A stretch of DNA of 64,000 nucleotides from Elmis aenea (lineage: Eukaryota; Arthropoda; Insecta; Coleoptera; Elmidae): the NCBI GenBank assembly GCA_947652605.1, contig OX393577.1, positions 63,326,108 through 63,390,107 on the forward strand. Reading direction: 5' to 3'. Shown here piece after piece: positions 21,201 to 32,279 of the stretch. Under the pieces are notes generated by a model. The model searched no databases. It saw only the letters and a list, made by a program, of their open reading frames with translations, and was not told where the DNA came from. Numbering within the stretch: the first letter of the stretch is position 1; each line of letters begins with the position of its first letter. Both the position numbers and the translations under genes were made by a program.

Positions 21201-22532
21201 TAGGGTTGCCAGAAATCCTGAATGTATAAAGAGAACAATTCAAATCAAAAAAGAGAACAAAAAGAGAACAAAAAGAGAACATTACGGAATTAATTGAAAT
21301 AAACACATTTATTAAGGAAAAAATTGCATAATTGTAGAAAAAAAATATTATTCTTATATATTATTTCTAAACATACATAAATCAATATTATTATTTACTT
21401 ATATGTTCATAAATATAATATAAATCACAAAAAAATAGTTCTTTGGTCGGAGAAATCACGTCCTAATAAACTAACATAGCATAAAGTATCCTTCTACCCA
21501 ATAAAATAGCTTATTTAGTTTCCTTTCCATATTAATATTAAGAGAAAAATATTTATTAATTGAATAAATTTAATAAATTTTTTTAAATTAAATTAAAATT
21601 TTTTAAATCAGATATTCATATTTTTTTGAGTTTAAAACTTTCGTTAGAAAATCTTTATTATTTTTAATCTCATGATAGAAATTATTACAAGAAATATTTT
21701 TGTAAATTATATGTCACAGTTACAATTGATTTGACTGTTGATACATTCAACCTAATCCGTGCGTTGTGCGCCGATCATTGAAAAAATTGTTTCCACGTTG
21801 GCATTATGAGCCGGAATCGCAAAAATAATATTCGCACAATTTTAACAATTCTGAATGGAAATCAATATTATTTGAATTTTTAAAATACTCATTCCACTTC
21901 AAATTTGTGCTCATTATTTTAAATTTTGGATTTTCAAAATATCTCTCGCAAAACTGTTTTAAATTACAAAATTGATCAATACATTTTATGTCATCAATAT
22001 TATTATTAAGTTTTAAGTTGATATTTAGGTTGACATAATAAATGATTTAATTTTGCACGTCTTCCCACTTAGGAATGTTCGACAGCGACATCCACTTGAA
22101 AACATTTAATTCTTTAAATTGTTGTCAATGATTTGATAAAATCTTCTGATTTTTGATAGCAAAAAATAACATTATTCTTGAAATTACTACAATCTTGTTC
22201 ATAACCATTTTTAATTAAATTTTGGAGAATACAGTAAACTTTAAGAGACAAAAAGCTATGTTCAAATAAATCCGTGGTTCAAAATATATAATTAACGATT
22301 CCCAAATATTTGTAGTTTCCAAAATTGAATGTTTTAATTTCTAGAGCACTAAATAATGAGAGAGTTGACAGCTTTAAGTTTAAAGCGGATATTAAATGAA
22401 ATTTTCATTTCAAAAACGAGAAACCAAAAAAAGAGAACAAAAGTGAACATTTTTGTATGAAAAAAGAAAAAGAAAGATCAGAATAACAAAAGAGAACATG
22501 TTCTCTTTAAAAGAGATGTTCTGGCAACCCTA
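21201..22532. mobile_element. hAT element with degenerate transposase (1332 bp)
   Basis: The inverted ends TAGGGTTGCCAGAA and TTCTGGCAACCCTA are flanked by a perfect 8-bp duplication AATTTGAA (21193-21200 and 22533-22540). Subterminal AAAAGAGAACA repeats (at least four at the left end and several at the right) are likely transposase-binding sites. The interior carries a minus-strand remnant of the hAT C-terminal dimerisation region (see 21684-22020). The coding region is too short and too decayed to function. Confidence 0.9.
21684..22020 (-). pseudogene. hAT transposase C-terminal (hATC dimerisation) remnant
   Basis: The minus strand reads LKQFCERYFENPKFKIMS, then KWNEYFKNSNNIDFHSEL, then, after a frameshift, IFAIPAHNANVETIFSMIG and RTD, and, after another, RLNVSTVKSIVTVTYNLQKY. 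The IPA-x-NA-x-VE-x-IFS-x-G core followed by R-x-RL-x-x-x-TVK is the signature of the hAT C-terminal dimerisation domain. It lies inside an element with hAT ends and an 8-bp duplication, so ends and coding evidence agree. Two frameshifts and loss of the catalytic domain make it a pseudogene. Confidence 0.8.
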
Positions 22533-22540
22533 AATTTGAA

Positions 22541-22849
22541 CAACCTAAATTTCATGCTGATTTATAATACCCAAGTAAAAACCTACATATGTTGTAGCTC
22601 TTATAATATTTGAGATTTCCATCTTGGAACCTGTAATTCAGACGGTATGTACTTAAAACTGTTCGTTTTTTAACTAAATACTTTTAATCTAAGGAATTTT
22701 AAAGAAAAAATTCGCATATTATGAATATTTAACGTTCAAATATGTGTTAACACAATAGAAACGGGATGGAATTATGTTGCAACTTGATTATCTATGAAAA
22801 TATGTTAAAAATCCAATTAATAGATTAAAAATCCACCAAGAGAGTAACA
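22541..22849. other. No gene seen
   Basis: Short AT-rich spacer between the hAT element and the next inverted-repeat element. Confidence 0.4.
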
Positions 22850-23430
22850 TACAGTGTGTCCAAAAAGTAACGTAACGGATCAATATCTCGTCTTGTAACA
22901 ACGTTACAAAAAAAAGTTTGATACAAAAGTTGTTTGTGGTAATTTACTACATTATCTTAAATTATTTTCAACTATACACAGTGTTTTGTTTTTGCGCACC
23001 GATACGTCACTAGGTTTTTTTAAATGGAACTTTCAGTATATTTTATAATTTTTAGATGTAAAATTGATTTCTCTTTCCAAAACATTTAGGTTTTATGTAT
23101 CTAAACTCAGTTGTTTTTGAGTTATTTAAGTTTTTATAAAAATATTGACAAAAATAGCAGTCAAAAAAATCCATGATATTTCACAACTTGGCTATGTCAG
23201 AACGAATTCCTTTAAAATTTTGTAGGACACTAGTGTCACAATGGTTGTTGATAAGTTATAATTTTAAAATAATACACAGGGTGTTCCTTATGCTTGGTCC
23301 ATTTAGCCAAACTTCAAACACGAATAAGTCGGTGTTTTTAAATAGAACATTCTATATATTTTTACATTTTCTTATTGTTCATGTAATTTTCTTTAACAAT
23401 GTTAAGGGTCAATTAAGTCTAAAATGAGTA
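22850..23430. mobile_element. CAGGGTG-type element, partial copy
   Basis: It starts TACAGTGTGTCC and is alignable by eye through most of its length with 45821-46400. Shared words are AAAGTTGTTTGT, TTTACTACAT, TTTTCAACTATACA, GTTTTTGAGTTATT, ATAGTGTCACA and GTCCATTT, followed by a TAAACTTT-like block. An internal CACAGGGTGTTCC at 23277 repeats the end motif. No right terminal repeat is seen. The ORF at 23173-23427 is not considered a gene. Confidence 0.55.
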
Positions 23431-23619
23431 TTTCTCGAGTTATTGCGGTTTCTTGATAATTTACGGATACAAACACAATATTTATAATAGAATTAAACTG
23501 GTAGGCTTTGGAAATATTTCGAAAATTTAAATGTCAAATACAATAATTATATCTTGATCTTTCAACTAAAAGGTTTGTCAGATTATAAATTAATTTAAAA
23601 AAAAAAACGTAAATGAAAA

Positions 23620-23955
23620 TTAGAGTATTAGCGATTCATAGGACATTTTATTCCTGATAAAAGTCGGTGCAGTTTAATAAAATTCATAGCACACAAGATA
23701 TTGATTTTAAAAATATTCGCAAAAGTACAGTGCCCGTATTTTAACAGGTACCAAAAAACTTGTTTAGAATTACAAAATAAAATTTATTACGCAATTTGAT
23801 GGTAAATTTCCCTTTTTTATTTTTTTTGTAATTTTAACATCCTTAAAAAATGCAAAAAATGTCTTTTAAAACCGATTTCTCAAAAAATTGTATCTTTGGT
23901 CAAACAAATTTTAAGAAAAAAAAATCAATAAAAGTTCATAGCATTTCAAAAAACT
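23620..23955. mobile_element. Diverged partial copy of the fold-back element
   Basis: Words from the fold-back family (5574-6584, 29759-30537) recur in the same order: AAAGTCGGTGCA, ATATTCGCAAAAGTACAGTG, then TATTTTAACAGGTACC, a GTAATTTTAACAT block and AAAACCGATTTCTCA. Terminal repeats are missing. Confidence 0.6.
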
Positions 23956-23963
23956 TTATCGAA

Positions 23964-24016
23964 CCTTTAACCTGGCCCTCTATTACTGACCAAATGAATG
24001 AGGGTCAGGTTAAAGG
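23964..24016. repeat. Near-perfect 17-bp hairpin
   Basis: The arm CCTTTAACCTGGCCCTC (23964-23980) pairs with GAGGGTCAGGTTAAAGG (24000-24016), with one mismatch and a 19-nt loop. It is GC-richer than its surroundings. Its function is unknown; it could be a remnant of a small palindromic element or a structured RNA. Confidence 0.6.
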
Positions 24017-24069
24017 CTGGTTAAAGCTTTTTTTTTGTATGAACACAAACATAAATGAGGTTTAGAGAA

Positions 24070-26264
24070 AGTCATAATTTGCTCGTTTTGCCTAGGCATT
24101 TTGTAAAAAGCCGGATGTCCCATATGTCTATGACATATACATAATTTCGCGCAGGCGATAACAAATCGCTGTATTTTATACTTATGACTTAGGCCACTTT
24201 CAAAACTAATACTTAATAAAAACTAAGGACTTTTGTTGATTTTGTCCTATGTGTTTTATTAAACTGATGTATTTGATTACGTTTATTCATGTATTGAATA
24301 ATTGTCATTAATATGAGTGATAACGACTTCCGGATATTTTACTTTGTTTTACATTTTTAAAATAGCTGATGTAAATTGGAAGTATACAGGAAAGCAAATC
24401 CATCACTATGCCATTTTCAAAATATATGTATTGGCACATCTGTTTAACAATAAAATTTCTATTGACAAAAAACGTAACGATTTTGAAAGAAACTGGATGT
24501 AAAATGTTTAAAGATAAAAATACCATATATTTTTGTCGCAAACAGCTTTAACTCATTTTTCGCAAGAAGTGACTTAGCCTCTTTCAAAATTAATGGCTCA
24601 TATTGTGATTCTATTATCGAAAAACGTTATAATACAAAATTTATTCGTAAGTTATAAATGTGTTATAAATAACATAATTAATTGGGCCAATCAATTTAAG
24701 TCAACTGCACCCAAATTATTAGCCAAAAATGTTTCCCTGTGGAGATTGAAGCATGAAAAATAGTGAAATATTATATCACTTAGAATATGGTTATTTGCAC
24801 AATCCTTCAAATTTTTTAGGATAGATACATTTTTAATTGAATTGTTTGATATCAAAATATATTTACTTTAATGCTTTTACAAACGAAATGTCTTTTTTGT
24901 GTTTTGTAATATTGTAGTATAATTATTAATTGCAAAATTTGTTTCAGCAATTCTAATTGGTGCGGTAGTGTAAAGTGCCGTTTTAAAAAGACTTTGGAAT
25001 AATGGACCTATGTCGAATTAGCATCTGTGTACATAACTGGTGGAGTTTACGTAATTGGAGTTTGAAAAGTCGACTGTGTAAGGTTAGTTAACATGTTCTT
25101 TTTATATTACTGATTTGTTTTTGATGTAGGTTGCAATGATTATGCATTTGTTGTTGGATTAGTTGTTAAAATAGTAGAACATTTTAGACGTTAATATCAT
25201 AGGGGTACTTTAATCGTATGGCAACAGTATTTTGGCAGCTTTTTAGCTGTAAGATGCAAGCTCTCATAGTTACTAAATCTTAGAATTAATTTCTTGAACT
25301 TATTGCTGCAACTTCATTCTTTGAATTTTTTTAGTCTGTGTTTTCATTGGGCTTAATTTAAGCGTTTGATTATGAAACAAAACTTAAGTTTATGAATTAT
25401 ACGTCCATTATTTTTTAATGGTATCTCCCTTCTTTTCTAGCAAATACACAATAAAATAAACCACAAAGAGCACTTAATGTTTTTGTATGAATTACGTTGA
25501 ATATATTAAGTTTTTTGTTACTTAAACCGGAAGAGTACACTCTGAAATGCATTTGCATTTCAAATAGTGTTAAAAGATAAACATTTGTGCTCTAGTTTGG
25601 TTTGCTCGAACAGTTTTACAATAAAGTACTGTTTGATAATGGCAACCTGAAGAATTTTTAATATTTGGGCCACGCTTTGAGTTTTTGTGCTTTTTTTGCC
25701 GCCAAATTAATTTATTTAAGTGAAAGCTAAAACTTTCAAAGGTATACAATAAAACGAAAAGATGCCCTCTCGGTGTTTCTCATTCTTTTACGTATATTTC
25801 TTCATGTAGACTTTAAGGCTGTTCTGAGCGTATTTGGTAGGTCTTAGAATTAAAATATCACATATATTTTTCATGTTATTATAAAGGAAATGCTCATTTT
25901 TAGTTGTACGTTGGTTAAAACGAGTATTTAAACGTTTTTGGCGTTCATTTCATGCACAATTAATCACTCAGTGTTCGATATCTTTTGCCTGACTAAGCGG
26001 TTTGCCGAAGCAAACCAAAACGATTAATTTAATTAGCATTATCAGTCAGCTTGGAAGCCCTTTAACCACAACTACGGGTGTTATTTGTTGTTACCCATTT
26101 TGCGTCATTATTTGAGAAGTTTAGCTATATAAATCGTTACCAGACTTAAATCTTTGTTCAATGTGAAACAAATTTACAGACACGAAACAATTTTTACAAA
26201 AAAACATTCGATTATACATACAAATGCGTGTGCTTAATATTTTTAGAAAATATAAAGATAATTG
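24070..26264. other. No gene seen
   Basis: AT-rich sequence with only short chance ORFs. A GTTAGT donor-like word near 25083 was not supported by a coding frame. Confidence 0.4.
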
Positions 26265-26530
26265 CAAACTCGTTTGCACTTTTGCCAAAAACTGTTTTAG
26301 GCCGTTTGTGTTTAACATTTTGAGAAACATTTTCGAATGTTTGCCAAAGAAACAAAAAAACTTATACACTTCAATTTTTTTAAAGTTTTCAGAAGCTGTA
26401 AAAAAATTGTTTTAGGCTTTTTTAAAAACAAATTTAAGGCAAAAATGCATTGCTTGAGGTGTATTTTACATATTTAGAAAATAAAAAGACCAATTGAGGA
26501 AATATAGGAACAATAGCTGTATGATTTTGA
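26265..26530. repeat. ~160-bp satellite-like monomers, copy set 1
   Basis: One complete and one truncated monomer of the family best seen at 27055-27850. Landmarks are TTTTAGGCCGTTT, GAACAAAT-like, AAAATGCATTGCTTGAGGTG, TTTTTGCCAAA-like and AGCTGTAAAAA. The end (26480-26530) matches 27770-27820 closely, including AAATATAGGAACAATA. Confidence 0.65.
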
Positions 26531-27054
26531 CATTAAATCAATGATTTAGAATGTTAAAGTTAAATATAATAATTTGTTTCTACTCATGTATATAAAAGTT
26601 ATCATTTTCTCAGTGCTACCCTACATGAAAGTTTTACTTTCGTCTTTAGTGGCGAAAATAATGTCAATGTCAAAATCAGATTGTAAAATTTACGATTTTT
26701 TTTTAGCATTAACTCATAATAAACTAAAATTGCGTTAATATTCTTATTAAATAATTTAATTTTAACGTAGATTTTTATATAAAAGCCTAAGAATGGTACA
26801 AAAATTAGTATTAAATATATTTCGTCTGCAGGTTATAATTTTATTTATGTCAATGTCAGTGTGGTGGTGTCGCTATGGAAATGAAATGATTAATTAAAAC
26901 TTTATACGTAATAATAATTGTCATTTAGTTCGTTTACATTAACTTTCGTTCTATAATATAATTTTAAATTCGTAAAAATAATAGCATTTACGACTCGAGA
27001 TGAAATCAGTTTTTCTCGTTCGTGAGAATCTCACCTCACGAAAACACTGAACTC
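26531..27054. other. No gene seen
   Basis: AT-rich sequence with a few short palindromic words (CTCACCTCACG). No feature is supportable. Confidence 0.3.
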
Positions 27055-27850
27055 TCTTGTTAAAATATACTATTTTTGGCCGTTTTTCAACAAATTATTA
27101 CAGATGCATTGCTTACGATGGCTTTAACATTTTTAGACAATATAAAGAGCGTCGCAAAAGTTTCGAGTTTTTTTCCAACAAAAGTATGTATAGTTACGTG
27201 TATACACCTGAAATAATTAATCGGTAAAAAATTGTTTTAACCCGTTTTTTTAGCACATTAAAGACAAAAATATATTGCCTGGTGTATTTTTAACATTAAG
27301 GTTAACATAAGACCATTGTAAACCTGTCGAATTTTTGCCAAAAAAATATGCAAGGTTGGAACTTTTTACAAAACTGTAAAAACTGTTTAAGGCCGTTTTC
27401 GAGCAAATTTTAGTTAGAGATACATTGTTTTGGGTATCTTTAATTAAAGATAATATATAGACCATGGCAAATCTGTCGAATTATTGTCTAAAAAATATGC
27501 AACGTTATACACTTGGAACTTTTTCAAAATATTGAACAGCTGTAAATTAAACTTTTAGGTCGTTTTAGAACAAACTAAAGATAAAAAAGTATTGCCTAGC
27601 GTATGTTTAACATTTTAAAAGAATATGTAAAGAATATTGCAAAATTTTCGAAATTTTGCCAAAAAAACTTACACTTCCAATTTTTTTTAAAGTTTTCAGA
27701 AGCTGTAAAAAATTGTTTTAGGCTTATTTTAAAACGTATTGCTTGAGGTGTCTTTAAGATATTTGGAAAATAAAAAGACCAACTGAGAAAATATAGGAAC
27801 AATAACTATAAGATTTTGGCATTAAACCATTGATTTAGAATGTTAAACAT
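27055..27850. repeat. Tandem array of ~160-bp monomers (five copies)
   Basis: The landmark (A)GGCCGTTTT recurs at 27078, 27241, 27391, 27558 and 27721, at intervals of 163, 150, 167 and 163 bp. Each monomer continues AACAAA-x, a TATTGCCT/CATTGCTT word, TAACATTTT, ATAAAGACCATTGCAAA, TCGAATTTTTGCCAAAAAAA, TATGCAA, TACACTT-GGAACTTTTTC, then AGCTGTAAA and TTGTTTTA. Copies are well diverged from each other, so the array is old. Relatives occur at 26265-26530, 53800-54002 and 57289-57460. Confidence 0.8.
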
Positions 27851-28740
27851 ACCTAATAATTTCTTTTTGTATTATCAAACATTTTCAATGCTATTTTTTT
27901 GCTGTATTTTCGACAACTAATAATATTTAAAGGATAGGACTTATTTCTACAGTCAAACGAGATAATTAAATGGGTAATAGTTTTTGTAACACCTTGTACA
28001 TTTGATCGTAACTTTATTTAAAAAAACAAACACAAAAAGAAGTAAAGAAAATTATTTGACAGAAAAAGTAGGACTACATTTTAATTTTGTTTTAAACGTT
28101 TTTCAGGTAAAATGCTAAAATATTTTAAGCAATTTTAAGATGCTGATGAAAATTCATCGTCCGTGAAATCTTTGAAAAGGCAAGCGAATCGCCTTTCCGC
28201 TTTCATTTGTCATATAATTTACCTATGCAAATAAGCTTCCTTGTCTTCTTTTTATCACTTTAACGTAAAAAAGGAAAATTTTAACGCAGCAACTTAGAAA
28301 AGGATGTTTTTCCTTAAAAATAAATCAGTAAAATTATTGAATACCCCAAAATTGATTGATTTTCTGTATTTACAACGATAGTGTAAGGGTTGTTCATGTA
28401 CTTTTACGACACAGTTGTTAGTAAAGCATTTTTTTTTTTAGAATTTCAAGTGCGATTTACTTTAGTCTGATTTAATAAGTTGTAAACATTTAAAATACAT
28501 CCCTCAAAGCAGTGGATTTTCGTTTGTTAGTACAAAATTACGTTGCTGAAAAAAAATACAGTACTATGCTTGATTAAAAACATTAAAAAATTAACATGTT
28601 CAATGTACAATGGTCTAAGCCTTCTGTGTATTTGTTGTTACGTTTCTGTTGTATATTTTTGCATTAATACGGTTGGATTTGCTGTAACTAAAATCAATAT
28701 TCACTGCCATGCAATTTAGAAATTACAGACTGCCGGTTAA
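27851..28740. other. No gene seen
   Basis: AT-rich, without recognisable elements. Confidence 0.4.
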
Positions 28741-28799
28741 CTTGAGCAGGGGATGTTAGTTTTTTGTTTTGAAAGCGGTTTTCGGCGGCAGTAGTTTTG

Positions 28800-29060
28800 A
28801 TTTAGCCGTACTGATAGACTAAAATAAATTTCGCTTTAAGCCTCTGGGAAATTCGGCATATGCTCCAACAAAGTAGACGATCGAAATGGATAATATAAAT
28901 TTCGGGTTATTATGCCTCGCGCAGTTTATTGTAAAACGAATAAATGAGTTTTTTACATTCCTGTCTGCAGTATAAAACGTCTTTGTGGTGCGTGACGTTC
29001 GCGAAAAAGCGCAGGAACTAAGAGAGGCTTTGTACTGAGACGCTAACGGCGCGCACATGC
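28800..29060. other. CpG-enriched patch of unknown function
   Basis: The patch has many CpG dinucleotides (TTTCGCTTT, GACGATCG, CCTCGCGCAG, GACGTTCGCG, AACGGCGCGC) in otherwise CpG-poor DNA. A 79-codon minus-strand frame (29058-28819) has no recognisable motif. It could be an exon, a promoter or part of an element. Confidence 0.3.
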
Positions 29061-29119
29061 ATACAATTTGAAATTATGTCTTTAGATAAAGTAGTCTGGC
29101 ACTTTTTTGGGTATAAATG

Positions 29120-29398
29120 TAGTACTAGTAGTAACTCCTTTTAGCTCCTCTTGGAGCATAGGGCATCCTTGCGAATGTTTCTGTATGTTTGAGGTTAGGT
29201 CGCCAGCCTAACGCTTCTTGGTTAACTTGCTCTGTTATTTGCATATTTATCCTTGAGTTGAGTTGGTTTAGTGCTGTTCCAGGTTACATATCTTGAACAA
29301 GAAGAAGAAGTCTTCTTGTTTTTCTTGTACCTTTCGGTGTCGAGGTATGCTTTTCTATTTCTGGATTAATTTTCTCCATCGTTGTTGATTGGTTGTCA
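29120..29398 (-). mobile_element. Probable 3' end of a non-LTR retroelement
   Basis: On the minus strand the segment contains GGCTGGCGACCTAACCT and ATGCCCTATGCTCC, followed by AAGAGGAGC, next to the shared 3' signature CCTTTCGGTGTCGAGGTATG (29329-29348) also found at 9208 and 10111. No RT motif survives here. The assignment rests on the signature shared with the RT C-terminus at 10105-10275. A hAT-like element is inserted immediately to the right. Confidence 0.4.
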
Positions 29399-29612
29399 TC
29401 CCCATGCAGGGCCGTTTCTGGCGGGGGGCGAAAGCGTGCCCCGCACGTGGGCGGCCGATTTAGAGGGCGGCCAAATGCCGCCCTTGCGTTTTTTAATGTT
29501 TCACATAAATTGAAAATAAAATATTAGTTTGAAAAATAGTATGTAAAAATGATCAAGGATTAAAGATTTCAATTCCATACTATTCAAAAAAAATTTGTAA
29601 AAACGCGTAAAT

Positions 29613-29654
29613 CACTCTCAAGTTTGCTTATTCGGTAAGTTCGACTTGAGAGTG
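29613..29654. repeat. 11-bp perfect hairpin in the hAT-like element
   Basis: CACTCTCAAGT (29613-29623) pairs exactly with ACTTGAGAGTG (29644-29654). The loop is about 20 nt and contains a second weak pairing. It is located in the unique interior between the left end and the fold-back insertion. Confidence 0.6.
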
Positions 29655-29758
29655 AAGATTGCGATTAAATTTATGTACTCAATCGGCAATGGGATAAGTT
29701 AGTGCCAAGGACGCAAGAGATGGTGCTGAAAATCCCTCTTACACAATGACAAATTTAT

Positions 29759-30537
29759 AGTCATTCAAATAGTTTGCAACTAATGGGAAAAACGTTTATT
29801 ATTGATTTCTCAGAAAATATTATTCTTGAGAAAAGTTGGTGCATGGTCTAAAACTAATATTTAAGATGAAAAACATTTCAATAAAAAGTCATGGAACACT
29901 AGATTATAACGATTTTTGAAATATTCGCGGGAGTAAAGTGCCCCTATTTTAAGAGATATAAAAAAAAATTATAGGAAAAAGTTATTTAGAATCTCAAAAT
30001 AAGGCTAGATTTAAATTTTGAAGGTCAAATTCCAATTTTTATTTTTTAAGAAATTTTAACATTCAAAAAGTCTGCAACAAATAGAAAAGTTTTTTATTAT
30101 CGATTTCTCAAAAAATTATATTCTTGATAAACGGTAGTGCATGGTCCAAAACTAATTTTAAATGAAAAAAAGTTTAATAAAGTCATAGGACACTAGATTT
30201 TAGCGATTTTTGAAATATTCCCAAAAGTAAAGTGCTTAAAATTTTGTAGTAATTGTAATTTTGGAATTTGACCGTCAAAATCTACATCTAGCCCTATTTT
30301 GAGATTCTTAATAACTTTATTCTACAATTTTTTTTGTATCTCTTAAAATAAAGGCACTTTACTCTTGCAAATATTTCAAAAATCGCTAAAATCTAGTGTC
30401 CTATGAATTTTTATCAAACTTGTTTTTATCTTAAAATTAGTTTTAGACTATGTACCAACTTAAATGAAGAATAAAATTTTCTGAGAAATCAATAATAAAA
30501 ATGTTTCCCATTTGTTGCAGACTTTTTGAATGACGCT
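29759..30537. mobile_element. Fold-back element, copy 2
   Basis: Left end TCATTCAAATAGTTTGCAAC and right end ACTTTTTGAATGACGCT are inverted, and the interior modules match copy 1 (5574-6584) in order and wording. It is about 230 bp shorter than copy 1 because one module is missing. Like copy 1, it sits inside a hAT-like transposon. Confidence 0.8.
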
Positions 30538-30674
30538 GTGTACATGTTGTTAAATGTAATACTTGCAACGAAAATTATTTATTTTTTTATTTCAATTTTT
30601 TTTGTTTACCGGGGCGGCGAAACGTACGTTAGCACGCGGGCGGCCAAGTACTCAGAAACGGCACTGTCCCCATG

Positions 30675-31360
30675 TTTAAACTCGAATTTTAAACACCCTG
30701 TATATGAGCAGTTTTATAAAAATACGCGATATATTGTACAGTATTTATTGACCTTCCACAAAATCTAGAACTAAATTACTCAAAACTAATGAAAATACGT
30801 GTTTAAGAATTTTTTTTATGACTATACCTCGCGTTTTAATTAACGAACATGTTCTACAGGCACAAACACATCGCTTAATTAATAATTGCGCTGTTAGTAA
30901 ATCTAAAACGTAGACTAGTGTTTTATCCCGAGCAAAAAATCTCTTAAAGCAGTGTAAATATATGGCTGTCAAAATCACAAAAACAGCGGAGGGCGTTAAC
31001 ACGCCTCCGCAGGAAGCCAAACCTGCACAAGCGAAAATTCTGTGTTTTAAGTTTCGTTCGCATCGTCCACACGAGCTCGCAAATCTGTGTGTCTCGTAAA
31101 CGAAAAAAAAATTAAGGACAAAAAGCAAAGAACTAATTATACTTTACATGTTTCCAACGTAAACCCACAGGACAGTCACGACTGACCCCCGGGAGCTTCG
31201 CTTTGATTAGGGCTGGGACACAAATTTGTCTCGAGCGGGAAAAATAACAATATTCTGAAAGTTTTCTTTGATGTAACTCGCTTCCTGCAAGTTTTAAAAG
31301 TACAGTTGGATATCCTAAGGTAATATTTTTTGTACGTGTATAATTCTAACTCAAAAATTT
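30675..31360. other. No gene; one GC-rich hairpin
   Basis: AACACCCTGTATATG at 30692 is an isolated CAGGGTG-type right end. GCGGAGG (30986-30992) pairs with CCTCCGC (31004-31010), with further GCGT/ACG pairing inside. The Cys-rich 127-codon minus-strand frame at 31128-30745 has no recognisable motif and is not called a gene. Confidence 0.4.
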
Positions 31361-31361
31361 A

Positions 31362-32273
31362 ACTAATATGGAACAGTTAGCTATATTGGAATACATCAGT
31401 TTTATGACAATGAATAGCGATATCTGTTGAAAAGTATATGTACCTATTTGTACATTGATCACACATTCCCAAATGTAAAATAGTTAAAAAATATACACTA
31501 GACATAACAGATTCAAATATAGTTTTGACGTGCTACTGAGTTTTTAGGCTAAATCTTTCAGTGCAAAATATTATTATGCTAGGGTAAATGATATAAAATA
31601 TTTTATTGCATGTTTATTTAGCATGAGCCTTTACATTTCAATTAAATAGACCAAAATTTTGATTGGGGCCATTTCATGTTTTGCATATACCGATTTTTGA
31701 AATGTCACATTGATGCCTAATATGGAATACATAGAGGTGCCTTATAATGAATATGATTATGGTTACTAAGTACAACAATATGGGTTCAGTGTCAAAAGTG
31801 TCAGAAATGGGCAGACGAAAAATGTGCAAAATACCCAAAAAAACAATTCTATTGTCCTACCTGTAAAAAATAAATAAATTATCAACATTTAGTTCGAATG
31901 ACACTTGAATTATAATTTAATTTACATAAACAACAGAGTTTTGGTTTGGTTTAAGTAATAATGCAAATCAGAAAGAAATAAAACATTAATCTATGAGCAG
32001 TTGTTTATTTTAATGTATATTTCCTATATATTCTATATTCCATATTAAGAACCCCTAGTATTCCATATTAGGTTCCCCGGGAGCTTAATATGGAATAGCA
32101 GTAACATTTAAAAAAAAAATAGCTATATAAGAAATATCTACAGTAATATCGTACCAGAATTCGAGTAATGTGTTGCGTATTCATTACAAACGCCTTATAT
32201 TTTTTTTTTTGCAAAATTTTGTTGAATAAATGTGAATATTATTGCCGAATACAAAAAAGTATTCCATATTAGG
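31362..32273. promoter_or_regulatory. Cluster of CArG (SRF/MADS-type) boxes
   Basis: The canonical CArG box CCATATTAGG occurs three times: 31716-31725 (minus), 32063-32072 (plus) and 32264-32273 (plus). Three one-mismatch versions lie at 31362-31371, 32040-32049 and 32084-32093. Sites at 32063 and 32084 are arranged as an inverted pair. CArG boxes are bound by SRF-family MADS proteins, which regulate muscle and cytoskeletal genes. This could be a regulatory module, but repetition from an eroded mobile element would also produce it. Confidence 0.35.
31781..31873 (+). pseudogene. Zinc-finger fragment (PHD-like), possibly transposase C-terminus
   Basis: Thirty codons ending in a stop read WVQCQKCQKWADEKCAK, then a short basic linker and FYCPTCKK. 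The pattern W-x2-C-x2-C-x2-W-x4-C-x(about 9)-C-x2-C resembles the small PHD-like finger at the C-terminus of some pogo/Tigger-type transposases in insects. The upstream frame is closed by stops within a few codons, so this is a fragment. It lies inside the CArG-box cluster. Confidence 0.4.
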
Positions 32274-32279
32274 GCACTT

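Larger units (their letters stand above)
29407..30666. mobile_element. hAT-like element (1260 bp) containing a fold-back copy
   Basis: The ends CAGGGCCGTTTCTG and CAGAAACGGCACTG are imperfect inverted repeats, flanked by a perfect 8-bp duplication TCCCCATG (29399-29406 and 30667-30674). Terminal 70-bp regions are very GC-rich (GGCGGGGGGCG, GGGCGGCC words in both ends), while the interior is AT-rich. No transposase is recognisable. The fold-back element at 29759-30537 accounts for most of the interior. Confidence 0.85.

Noticed and set aside
30745..31128. Cys-rich 127-codon minus-strand ORF
   Set aside because: No recognisable motif, no splice or start context, and it spans a hairpin; probably chance.
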